Positions 6,626-14,477 of a stretch of 40,671 bases of DNA are shown here, piece by piece. The DNA is from an uncultured Anaeroplasmataceae bacterium (GTDB lineage Bacteria; Bacillota_I; Bacilli_A; Acholeplasmatales; Anaeroplasmataceae), in the NCBI GenBank assembly GCA_934229785.1, contig CAKQEA010000019.1, positions 1 through 40,671 of the forward strand, given 5' to 3'. Under the pieces are notes generated by a model that was not told the origin of the DNA, did not search any database, and worked only from the letters and a program-made list of their open reading frames with translations. Positions within the stretch are counted from its first letter, which is position 1. Each line of letters begins with the position of its first letter. Position numbers and translations under genes: made by a program.

Positions 6626-8332
6626 ATGAGCAAGATAAACTTTTTTTCACTTGGTGGTGTCCAAGAAAATGGTAAAAATTTATATATATTAGAGGTTAAT
6701 AACTCATTATTTGTTTTAGATTGTGGTTTAAAGTATCCAACATCTGAACTTTATGGTGTTGATGTAATTGTTAATGATTTAACATATTTAATTGAAAATA
6801 AGGATAGAATAAAGGGCGTGTTTTTATCACATGCTCATGCTGATCATATTGGTGGTGTTTCTTATTTATTAAAAGAAATGTCTTTGCCTGTGTATGGTTC
6901 AAAATTTACCTTAGCAGTTTTAAAGGAATATTTGGCTGAGGATGATGTTAAATACAATCCTGAGTTATTAAATGTTGTTAATCCTAAGACAGCTTTAAAG
7001 TTTGATGATGTTACAATAAGATTCTTTGAGGTTTCTCACAATATCCCTGAATGCCTTGGAATTGCGGTTAAGGTTGAAGATGATGGTTATATTATTTATA
7101 CAAGTAATTATAACTTTGATCAAAATTCAAGAATCAATTACTCACATATGTTTAGGTCACTTGCTGTTTTTGCAAAAGAAGGAGTTTTAGCTTTATTAAC
7201 TGAAAGCCTTGGAGCAAATGATGAACAAAGTAGAGGTACTATTTTAGAGTTTAAGCTGAGATTAACTAATATTATTTCTCAAGCTCAAAATAGATTAATA
7301 TTTTCTTTATTCTCATCTGATATTTTAAGAATTCAGCAAATTTGTGATATTGCGGTTGCTCATAAAAAAAGGATAGCAATAATTGGTAGAAAAACACAAA
7401 AGATTGTAAATCAGTCTATGGCATTAGGCTATTTAAAAATACCTGAGGAGAATTTAGCTAATTTAAGATATATTGATGATAAGAATAAAAATAATGATAA
7501 AGATCTTGTTGTGCTTGTAACTGGTGAACGCCATGAGCCATATTTTATGCTCCAAAGAATGGCAAAACATATTGATAGACTTATTCATTTAGATGAAAAT
7601 GATCAGGTTGTTATTTTAACAAAGCCATATTTAGGTACTGAAAAGATGGCTGCTAGAACCTTAGATATTATTTATCATGTTACAAGTAATGTTAAGGAAT
7701 TTTCTCCAAGTTTGATGCCTGGTTCCTCAGCTAATCGTGAAGAAATTAAGCAAATGATTAATATTTTAAAGCCAAAATACATTGTTCCTATTATTGGAGA
7801 GTATCGACATCAATATGCTCTAAGGATTGTGGCAAATTGTATTGGCTATTCTGATGATAGAGTGTTGATTGCTGATAATGGAGATGTATTATCATTTGAA
7901 GATGGAAAATATTGTGGCATAACTGGTGATGTCCCTTCATCTGAGGTTTTAATTGATGGTAAGGCCTTCAAGGATGTTGGTGATGTTGTTATGCGTGATA
8001 GAGAACTTCTAGCTGATGATGGGTTGTTGTTAATTTCTGCTAATATAAATCCAAGAACTAAAACTATTTTAGTTGGTCCTGAAATTGTAACAAAGGGCTT
8101 TGTTTTCTCAAAAGAAAATGATGATATGGAATTAAAGATTAAGCAGTTATTTATGCTTGTTTCATCTAAATTTTTAGCAACTAAATTTATTAATTGGAGC
8201 GAATATAAAAATAGCTTAAAAAATGAAATTTCTCATTGTATTTATAAAGAGATTAAGAAAAATCCAATTATTATACCTGTTTTAATATCTACAGATTTAG
8301 AATTAATGAGGGCAAAAGAAATTATTAAGTAG
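6626..8332 (+). CDS. rnj: RNase J-family protein with a degenerate active site
   Basis: A 568-aa metallo-beta-lactamase/beta-CASP protein of the RNase J family (5' exonuclease and endonuclease of mRNA decay), with normal length and the C-terminal domain. The first metal motif is kept as SHAHADHIGG (H69, H71, D73, H74), and H138 in SHNIP is kept. Later catalytic positions are altered. The usual Asp of TGDFKFD is Asn161 (TSNYNFD). The usual HxSGH motif reads MPGSS at 364-368, with both His lost. HGEYR reads IGEYR (I390). Position next to dpaA and ftsK/spoIIIE matches Bacillus rnjB (RNase J2), whose activity is also weak. It is probably a partner or scaffold for a true RNase J1 encoded elsewhere. 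The start was chosen by homology. Confidence 0.93.
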   Translation: MSKINFFSLGGVQENGKNLYILEVNNSLFVLDCGLKYPTSELYGVDVIVNDLTYLIENKDRIKGVFLSHAHADHIGGVSYLLKEMSLPVYGSKFTLAVLKEYLAEDDVKYNPELLNVVNPKTALKFDDVTIRFFEVSHNIPECLGIAVKVEDDGYIIYTSNYNFDQNSRINYSHMFRSLAVFAKEGVLALLTESLGANDEQSRGTILEFKLRLTNIISQAQNRLIFSLFSSDILRIQQICDIAVAHKKRIAIIGRKTQKIVNQSMALGYLKIPEENLANLRYIDDKNKNNDKDLVVLVTGERHEPYFMLQRMAKHIDRLIHLDENDQVVILTKPYLGTEKMAARTLDIIYHVTSNVKEFSPSLMPGSSANREEIKQMINILKPKYIVPIIGEYRHQYALRIVANCIGYSDDRVLIADNGDVLSFEDGKYCGITGDVPSSEVLIDGKAFKDVGDVVMRDRELLADDGLLLISANINPRTKTILVGPEIVTKGFVFSKENDDMELKIKQLFMLVSSKFLATKFINWSEYKNSLKNEISHCIYKEIKKNPIIIPVLISTDLELMRAKEIIK

Positions 8333-8351
8333 TTTTTAATATGATATTTTT

Positions 8352-8412
8352 AGAAGAAAAATCATAAATTTAATTATTATTTAAAAAAGAAGATTTTTCT
8401 TCTTTTTTTTTA
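8352..8412 (+). terminator. Terminator of rnj
   Basis: A 12-bp perfect stem, AGAAGAAAAATC/GATTTTTCTTCT (8352-8363 with 8392-8403), with an AT-rich loop is followed by a nine-T run, 20 bases after the rnj stop. Confidence 0.8.
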
Positions 8413-8447
8413 CTATTTTTATTTTATATTAGCAATAGGTGATTTTT

Positions 8448-10106
8448 ATGCCAAAGCAAAAGGTAAAATTAAAGGAAGAACATAAAAACTATTTTTCTAT
8501 AGGAATAGGTGTGGGATTAATAATTTTTTCATTATTGATGATAGGCAGAGTTGGTGGATTTGTTAATCTTTATTTTGTTTTGGGAATTATATTTGGAGAT
8601 TATACTATTTTACTTTTGATTTTTACAATTTATTATGCAGTATATGCATTATTAATGGGAAAGAAGTTTGATTTTCATCATATTTCATTTTTAGGCTTTG
8701 TCTTGATTTATTTTGGATTATCAATGCTTGATCATTTAGGGTTATATAAGCCTTTAAGTATGAGCAAAACAACAGTTTTGACTGAAACTGTTAAGCTATA
8801 TACAAGGTATTTTAAGTATTATCAACATGGCTTTAGCTTAGGTGGTGGAATAATTAGTGCCATTTTTGTTCAGGTGTTTATTTTTTTAGGTGGACAGGTT
8901 GGTGTAATTATTATTTCAATTGGATTAATTTTTGTAGGAATTTGCTATATTTTAGATTTTGATTTATTGTCATTTATTAAAGGAGGTAGGCTTAGAACTA
9001 TACCTAAAGAAATAAATAGAGTTTTATCATCATATTTTAAAAATATGCATTATGAGAAAAAAAGTCCAGTTAAGGCGAATTTATCTAAGCTTAAGGATTC
9101 TGATGAAATTGTAAGCTTTACACTTCAAAATGAAATTAATAAAGAAAGAGCTGAGGAGTTAAAAAAATACATTCAAGATAAGCATATTTATTGTGCGGTA
9201 ATTGGTTTTGAAACATCGTATACCTCATCAAGATTTATTTTAAAAATGGCACATAAAAGTGAATGTGCTTTATCTGAAATTTCAGGTTTCTTTGAAAAAT
9301 GTTGCTTTTTTATAAGAGACGAACAAACTGTTTACGTTGAAGTTGCTAATCAATTTAAGAAACTTTTAACATTAAAAAAGCTTTTAGCCTTGAATGAAAA
9401 GAAAAATGAAATATGCTTGTTTTCATCTGTAGATAATAAGCTAATTAATTTTAATGTTGATATGGGAAGATGTTTGTTCGTTATTGGTGATGAAACAAGT
9501 GGAGTTAAGACTTTTATAAGAGCTTTTCTTTGTCAATTACTATTTAAGGGTGTAAAAAAAATATATTTTTATGATTTGGTTCATGAATTTGAGGCAGTTA
9601 ATAATCATTTTGTAAATTATATTGATGGAGAAAGAAAAATGGACATGGCATTTGATGAAGCCTTTGAGGTATATGAAAGAAGAAGCGAAGCAATGAAATT
9701 TTTAAACGCTGATGATGTTATTGATGCAAATAGAAAAATTAGGGAAATGGGAACTGAATATGAACAAATGGAGCCTATTATTCATATTATTTTTTATAAT
9801 CCTTTATTTTTTGATTCTAATTCATTAAAAAAGCTATCATATTTAATAACTCTTGGCGTTAATGTTGGTATGTCTATTATATTAGTAGCAAGAAATAAGG
9901 AATTATTTTCTAAAGTAGAAATGAATAATTCTGATGTATTAGCTTTTAGAATAAATGATATTTCAACCTCTGTTAAGCTATTTGGTAGTGATATTGCTTG
10001 TAGACTACAAAAAAAAGGAGATGTCATCTACCAAAGTAAAAATGGTATATTTCATGGACAAACTCCTTATATTTCTTTAGATGATTTTATTTCAGTTATG
10101 AAATAA
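8448..10106 (+). CDS. FtsK/SpoIIIE-like membrane protein with an inactive motor
   Basis: 552 aa, against roughly 780 for Bacillus SpoIIIE. About four N-terminal membrane segments (residues 15-175) resemble the FtsK_4TM anchor. Then come an alpha-domain-like part (about 225-315) and a truncated RecA-like motor (about 330-552). The ATP site is gone: the Walker A position reads IGDETSGVKTF (347-355), where family GATGSGKS is expected, placing Val353 at the catalytic Lys, and the Walker B DE is replaced by Tyr450-Asn451 (HIIFYNPL). The DNA-reading gamma domain is missing. It sits where spoIIIE lies in Bacillus, after rnjB. The ATG at 8448 is preferred; an in-frame GTG at 8439 is part of the SD AGGTGAT. 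It should be unable to pump DNA; a structural role or decay are the options. Confidence 0.85.
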   Translation: MPKQKVKLKEEHKNYFSIGIGVGLIIFSLLMIGRVGGFVNLYFVLGIIFGDYTILLLIFTIYYAVYALLMGKKFDFHHISFLGFVLIYFGLSMLDHLGLYKPLSMSKTTVLTETVKLYTRYFKYYQHGFSLGGGIISAIFVQVFIFLGGQVGVIIISIGLIFVGICYILDFDLLSFIKGGRLRTIPKEINRVLSSYFKNMHYEKKSPVKANLSKLKDSDEIVSFTLQNEINKERAEELKKYIQDKHIYCAVIGFETSYTSSRFILKMAHKSECALSEISGFFEKCCFFIRDEQTVYVEVANQFKKLLTLKKLLALNEKKNEICLFSSVDNKLINFNVDMGRCLFVIGDETSGVKTFIRAFLCQLLFKGVKKIYFYDLVHEFEAVNNHFVNYIDGERKMDMAFDEAFEVYERRSEAMKFLNADDVIDANRKIREMGTEYEQMEPIIHIIFYNPLFFDSNSLKKLSYLITLGVNVGMSIILVARNKELFSKVEMNNSDVLAFRINDISTSVKLFGSDIACRLQKKGDVIYQSKNGIFHGQTPYISLDDFISVMK

Positions 10107-10140
10107 AATATTATGTTTATTTTAATATTATGATGCTTTT

Positions 10141-11349
10141 TTAACTTTTAAGTTTTGTCATAAATTCCTTTATTGCCCTTTCGTAAGAACCAGTATTTTT
10201 AGGTTCATAATAGGTTTTTCCTAATAGTTCATCAGGCATATATTGTTGTTTAACATATCCATTTTCATAATCATGAGGATATTTATATTCATATTTTCCA
10301 CTTTTAAGCTCTTTGTTTAAAATATGTGGTGGAATACTCATAGATTCTAAAGTATCTAAATCCTCTATTGCTTGGTTAATCGCTTTGTAGGTTGAATTTG
10401 ATTTAGGACTTGTTGCTAGATCGACAACAGCATAGGCAAGTGGGAGTCTTGCCTCAGGAAGGCCTAATGATAATGCTGCTTGGGTTGCTGCATAAACACG
10501 AGGACCAACATTAGGATTTCCTAAGGCGATATCCTCATAGGCTGAGCATAGTAATCTACGACAGATGAATTGTAAATCCTCTGTTTTTAATAATCTTGCT
10601 AGGTAGTGTAATGCAGCATCAGGATCAGATCCTCTTATTGATTTTATCATTGCAGAGGCAACATCATAATAGTTTTCTCCCTTTTCGTCGATTAAAAAAG
10701 CTTTTTTTCCAATGATATTTTTTACATTTTCTAAGTTAAGGTCAGCTTCATCAAGCATATTAGTTATTTCTAGCATATTTAATGAGGTACGAACCTCACA
10801 TGATGAAGCAACTGCAATATATTCTAAAATGTCATTTGTTAAAGGATGAAGATTTTCTTCAATAATTGCTTTTTGTAATAGTTTTATAATATCTTCCTTT
10901 TTTATTTCGTTCATTCTATAAATATGACAACGAGATCTAATGGCTGGGTTAATAGCTCTATAGGGATTTTCAGTTGTAAGTCCAATTAGAGTTAGGGCAC
11001 CGGATTCTAAAAATGGAAGAAGAAAATCTTGAACATCTTTTTTTAATCTATGAATTTCATCTATTATGCAAATTGTATTTTGATAATATTTAGCTGCGTT
11101 TGCTATTTCTTTTAATTTATCCTTAGTATCACAAGAAGCATTAAAGGAAAATGATGAAAGTGGAAATTTTGAAGCAATTATTTCAGCTATTGACGTTTTA
11201 CCACATCCAGCAGGACCATATAAAATAAATGAAAATAGAGTGTTTTTATTAAGCATTTTAGTTATTACACCATTTTCTCCAACTAGATGATCCTGTCCCA
11301 CTATATCATTAAATTCTTGTGGACGTATTCTATATGCAAGAGGTTTCAT
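10141..11349 (-). CDS. rarA: Replication-associated recombination protein A (RarA/MgsA)
   Basis: A 402-aa AAA+ ATPase of the RarA/Mgs1/WRNIP1 family that acts at stalled replication forks. Seen are the N-terminus PLAYRIRPQEFNDIVGQDHL, Walker A GPAGCGKTS, Walker B ICIIDEIHR, sensor GLTTENPY, arginine finger region NPAIRSRC, and the C-terminal tetramerisation part with YLARLL and NVGPRVYAATQAA. The ATG at 11349 is chosen; the in-frame GTG at 11358 belongs to the SD GGTGAT. It converges on the ftsK-like gene, with only AT-rich DNA between and a weak AATATTA/TAATATT hairpin. Confidence 0.96.
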   Translation of the reverse strand: MKPLAYRIRPQEFNDIVGQDHLVGENGVITKMLNKNTLFSFILYGPAGCGKTSIAEIIASKFPLSSFSFNASCDTKDKLKEIANAAKYYQNTICIIDEIHRLKKDVQDFLLPFLESGALTLIGLTTENPYRAINPAIRSRCHIYRMNEIKKEDIIKLLQKAIIEENLHPLTNDILEYIAVASSCEVRTSLNMLEITNMLDEADLNLENVKNIIGKKAFLIDEKGENYYDVASAMIKSIRGSDPDAALHYLARLLKTEDLQFICRRLLCSAYEDIALGNPNVGPRVYAATQAALSLGLPEARLPLAYAVVDLATSPKSNSTYKAINQAIEDLDTLESMSIPPHILNKELKSGKYEYKYPHDYENGYVKQQYMPDELLGKTYYEPKNTGSYERAIKEFMTKLKS

Positions 11350-11377
11350 TTTTATCACCTGATGTTATTTTAGCATA

Positions 11378-11737
11378 TTAGATTATTTTTTTAAAGTTAA
11401 TTCCAAATATTGCCCCTATTATTGCAGATATTAAATAGATAAAAAATAAAAATGGGTTGAAGCTAAAGTGTGATGTTGCCAAAAATATTATTAAATATAA
11501 TAAAAATATGTGTGTAACTCCAACTATTATTCCAATTATTAGACCTTTTTTATGAATCATATTTCCATAAAGAAAGCCTAAAATAATAAATAGAGTTGCT
11601 CCTATTGCTAATAAGAAGATGATGGATGAGTCATTTCCTGTTTTAATCAAATAAATTGAATAGAAGAAGGAGATTAGAAATAAGTAGATAGAAGCTGGTA
11701 AATATATTTTTAAAGCACTAAAGAATGTTTTTTTCAT
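11378..11737 (-). CDS. TIGR04086/YrzE-type small membrane protein
   Basis: 119 aa with four hydrophobic segments (about 8-28, 38-58, 66-88, 95-115) and almost no soluble part, matching the TIGR04086 (YrzE-like) integral membrane family of Firmicutes. Its function is unknown. The GTGGTGAT-type SD sits upstream (GGTGAT, then TTC, then ATG). It lies 28 bases upstream of rarA on the same strand, so the two are probably co-transcribed. Confidence 0.75.
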   Translation of the reverse strand: MKKTFFSALKIYLPASIYLFLISFFYSIYLIKTGNDSSIIFLLAIGATLFIILGFLYGNMIHKKGLIIGIIVGVTHIFLLYLIIFLATSHFSFNPFLFFIYLISAIIGAIFGINFKKII

Positions 11738-11802
11738 GAAATCACCATTACATTTTATGTATAGGTTGTTGTGTTTATGAAAAAAATATTGTTGGTGATT
11801 GT

Positions 11803-12471
11803 ATGAATTATCCTTGGATTTTAATTAAAACAGCTATTATTTATTTTTTATTAATTATTATTTTAAGATTCTTAGGTAAAAGAGAGGTTGGACAATTATC
11901 GATTTTTGACTTGGTTATTCTTTTAATTATTGCTGACATTGCATCAATTGGAATTGATAATGATGAGTTTTTTCTAGCCAGTTTATTATCTTTGGTTTTA
12001 CTTGCAGTTCTTCAGAAGCTTTTTTCATTTTTATTATTACATTTATCTACCTTAAGGGGTATATCTGATGGGAATCCTAAGGTTATTGTTTATGAGGGTA
12101 AGCTTAAAATAAAGAATATGCGCAAGGAAATGTATACTGTAGATGATTTAGTTAGTCAAATGAGACTTTTTCATGTAGATGATATAAGTAAGATTAAAAT
12201 GGCTATTTTAGAAACAAATGGTAATTTGTCAATTTTTAAATATCATGAAGATGAAGAATTTATACTACCTGTTGTTTTAAGTGGTAAAATTGTTAAGGAT
12301 TCCTTAGAATGCTTGAATTTTAATAAGGAAAAGTTAGAGGTTATTTTAAGTGATAACAATTTTAAATTGAAAAAAATACTTTATGCGTCTATGTCTTTAA
12401 ATTTTTTGTATGTATATAATGACAATAATAATAAAGAAAGCATAGGACCATGTAAAATAAGGATAAAATAA
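11803..12471 (+). CDS. DUF421/YetF-family membrane protein
   Basis: 222 aa. Three N-terminal membrane helices carry the family motif LRFLGKREVGQLSIFDLVIL. A cytoplasmic DUF421 domain follows, with IVYEGKLKIKNMRKEMYTVDDLVSQMR and a second beta-rich part with ETNGNLSIFK. Homologues (YetF, YdfS, YrbG) are common in spore-formers and some are spore-membrane proteins; the biochemical role is poorly known. SD GGTGAT lies four bases before ATG. The last 83 bases overlap, tail to tail, the flippase gene on the other strand. Confidence 0.9.
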   Translation: MNYPWILIKTAIIYFLLIIILRFLGKREVGQLSIFDLVILLIIADIASIGIDNDEFFLASLLSLVLLAVLQKLFSFLLLHLSTLRGISDGNPKVIVYEGKLKIKNMRKEMYTVDDLVSQMRLFHVDDISKIKMAILETNGNLSIFKYHEDEEFILPVVLSGKIVKDSLECLNFNKEKLEVILSDNNFKLKKILYASMSLNFLYVYNDNNNKESIGPCKIRIK

Positions 12472-13834
12472 TATGTGTGATAAAATTTAAATTTTTAGCT
12501 AAAATAAAAAATATGGTTGATATAGTTATTAAGCAAATAAATGATTTAGTTAATGGATTATAGCCTGTTTGTTTAAGGGAGTAGATAAAAAATATAATGC
12601 ATTTAAATAAATATGAAATAGCAAGACCTATAACATATCCGAATGTATTAAAAAAACTATTTTTAGATAATAAATAGATACATAGAAGCATTATTATATT
12701 TGATTCTAAGGTTACTCTAAAGATAACCTTTTCCTTTTTATAGGATTGAAGAATTGAGATAAATAATGGATCAAAGTAGATTATAAAAAATAATGGTGAT
12801 AAAAAATGGACTATTTCAGATGACATTGTTGTTTTATACATCAAATATAGAAGCTTTTGTGGTTGATAGTAGCATAACATGAAGCAAAAAAATGAAATAC
12901 TAAAGGAAATGAAAAATGATTTTTCTAATGTAATATTTAAATTGTTTTTATTGTTTATACTTTTAGTAATCATAGGGAAAGCGAACTTTGATATTGTTAT
13001 AACTCCAAATTGGCCAAATATTAATAGAGGAATAGCATACCCTGTAATTATTGTATAATAGCCCCTAGCATCATCTGCTGATATGTCACATTTTTTTACG
13101 GCGTAGTAGAATATAAATGGTGCAATATAGGAGGTTATTGCTTGAACTAAATTTGATAGAGTTAAAGGAATTGCTTGTTTAAGCATAGCGTGCTCATATT
13201 TGTTAGTTTTAACATATGAAATCCTATGCTTTTTTTGGATTTTTATTGCAAGATATAGGCATGATGATATTTCTGATAGCATCATAGTAAAAAAAACTAT
13301 TATTATTTTTATGTTAGCATTTGAATTTTTAAAAATTAATAGTAGTATAATCGCAAATACAAATTTGACGCTTGACTCTAAAATGTTTGAGGCGTAGGGA
13401 GTATTAAATTGGTTATCAGCCTCAAGATAGCCCTTCATTATTCCTGAGATATTTGAAGAATAAATTATAGGAATGCATAAAAGCATAGGAATGTAGATTG
13501 AGGTATCATTATAAATGTATTTATAAATTGGAAATGATAGTAGCATAATTATTGAAATGACAGATGATGATACAATTGTTATTTTTAATGCGGAAAATAA
13601 TATTACTCTTATTGATTTATTTCTTAATGTATTACAAATGTTTTGGTTACAAACACTTTGTAAAGATAACGATGATGTAGTTAATGATAAAGAAAGAAGA
13701 GGGAGAATCATTGTTAGAATTTTCATTCCTTCAAAGCCTATCATTCTTGTTGTAATTATTTTATAGAGAAGCCCCATTACCTTTAAGAAAACGATTCCAA
13801 ATAAAATAAATTTTAAATTCGTCATTTTTTTCAT
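12389..13834 (-). CDS. SpoVB-like MOP-superfamily flippase
   Basis: 481 aa with about 14 hydrophobic segments. It resembles the polysaccharide/lipid II flippase branch of the MOP superfamily, and its N-terminus (LKFILFGIVFLKVMGLLYKI, then TRMIGFEGMKI) matches the SpoVB subgroup best. SpoVB proteins act in spore cortex formation; MurJ and Wzx relatives move lipid-linked precursors, so the substrate cannot be fixed here. The start has GGGTGACT upstream, a variant of the local SD. It overlaps the DUF421 gene by 83 bp at the 3' end. With the dpaA-like and spoIIIE-like genes nearby it adds to a sporulation-flavoured neighbourhood. Confidence 0.8.
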   Translation of the reverse strand: MKKMTNLKFILFGIVFLKVMGLLYKIITTRMIGFEGMKILTMILPLLSLSLTTSSLSLQSVCNQNICNTLRNKSIRVILFSALKITIVSSSVISIIMLLSFPIYKYIYNDTSIYIPMLLCIPIIYSSNISGIMKGYLEADNQFNTPYASNILESSVKFVFAIILLLIFKNSNANIKIIIVFFTMMLSEISSCLYLAIKIQKKHRISYVKTNKYEHAMLKQAIPLTLSNLVQAITSYIAPFIFYYAVKKCDISADDARGYYTIITGYAIPLLIFGQFGVITISKFAFPMITKSINNKNNLNITLEKSFFISFSISFFCFMLCYYQPQKLLYLMYKTTMSSEIVHFLSPLFFIIYFDPLFISILQSYKKEKVIFRVTLESNIIMLLCIYLLSKNSFFNTFGYVIGLAISYLFKCIIFFIYSLKQTGYNPLTKSFICLITISTIFFILAKNLNFITHIILSLFYMVLCFLYYYCHYIHTKNLKT

Positions 13835-13883
13835 TTTTAGTCACCCTATTTTTGATAAAAATCTTTTTTGATACTAAAGAATA

Positions 13884-13892
13884 TGTTATAAT
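13884..13892 (+). promoter_or_regulatory. Extended -10 promoter of apt-rel-dtd
   Basis: TGTTATAAT is a perfect extended -10. Only a T-run stands at the -35 position. The predicted start near 13899 falls after an in-frame ATG at 13896, which rules that ATG out as the apt start. Confidence 0.65.
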
Positions 13893-13928
13893 ACTTTGTA
13901 TGATTACAGTTTATTTGGAGGTAGATTT

Positions 13929-14450
13929 ATGGATTTAAAAAAGTGCATTGCAAGTATAGAGGATTTTCCTAAGAAGGGGATTATTTTTAGAGATATTACG
14001 CCATTAATGCAAAATGGAGAGGCTTTTAATGAAGCTTGTAGTATCTTAGCAGATTATGCTAAAAAAAAGGGTGCAACTAAAATTGTTGGTCCAGAGGCTA
14101 GAGGATTTATGTTTGGCTGTCCTGTTTCAACAAAGCTAGGTATTGGCTTTGTACCTGTTCGTAAGCCTGGTAAGCTTCCAAGAGCAGCTATTAATGAGGA
14201 ATATGCTCTTGAATATGGTACTAATACCCTATCAATGCATGCTGATGCATTAAAGCCTGGTGATAAGGTTGTTATTATTGATGATCTTTTGGCAACAGGA
14301 GGTACTGCCCTAGCTGCAGCTCATTTATGCGAAAGATTAGGAGCTATTGTTGTTGGTATGGCCTTTGTTATTGATTTAGTTGATTTAAATGGTAGAAGAA
14401 TTTTAAAGGATTATGATGTTTTTTCAATTATGGATTTTGAAGGTGAGTAA
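13929..14450 (+). CDS. apt: Adenine phosphoribosyltransferase
   Basis: 173 aa, the normal length. It converts adenine and PRPP to AMP in purine salvage. Motifs seen are IEDFPKKGIIFRDITPL at the N-terminus, GPEARGF, the flexible loop with RKPGKLPRA, and the PRPP-binding signature VVIIDDLLATGGTA. The ATG at 13929 has GGAGGT six bases upstream. It leads the conserved apt-rel-dtd cluster of Firmicutes, linking purine salvage to (p)ppGpp metabolism. Confidence 0.97.
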   Translation: MDLKKCIASIEDFPKKGIIFRDITPLMQNGEAFNEACSILADYAKKKGATKIVGPEARGFMFGCPVSTKLGIGFVPVRKPGKLPRAAINEEYALEYGTNTLSMHADALKPGDKVVIIDDLLATGGTALAAAHLCERLGAIVVGMAFVIDLVDLNGRRILKDYDVFSIMDFEGE

Positions 14451-14477
14451 AAATTTTTAATTTCCGGAGGTGATTGT

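Noticed and set aside
13896..13928. Longer apt starting at 13896
   Set aside because: The predicted transcription start lies near 13899 and GGAGGT precedes the ATG at 13929.
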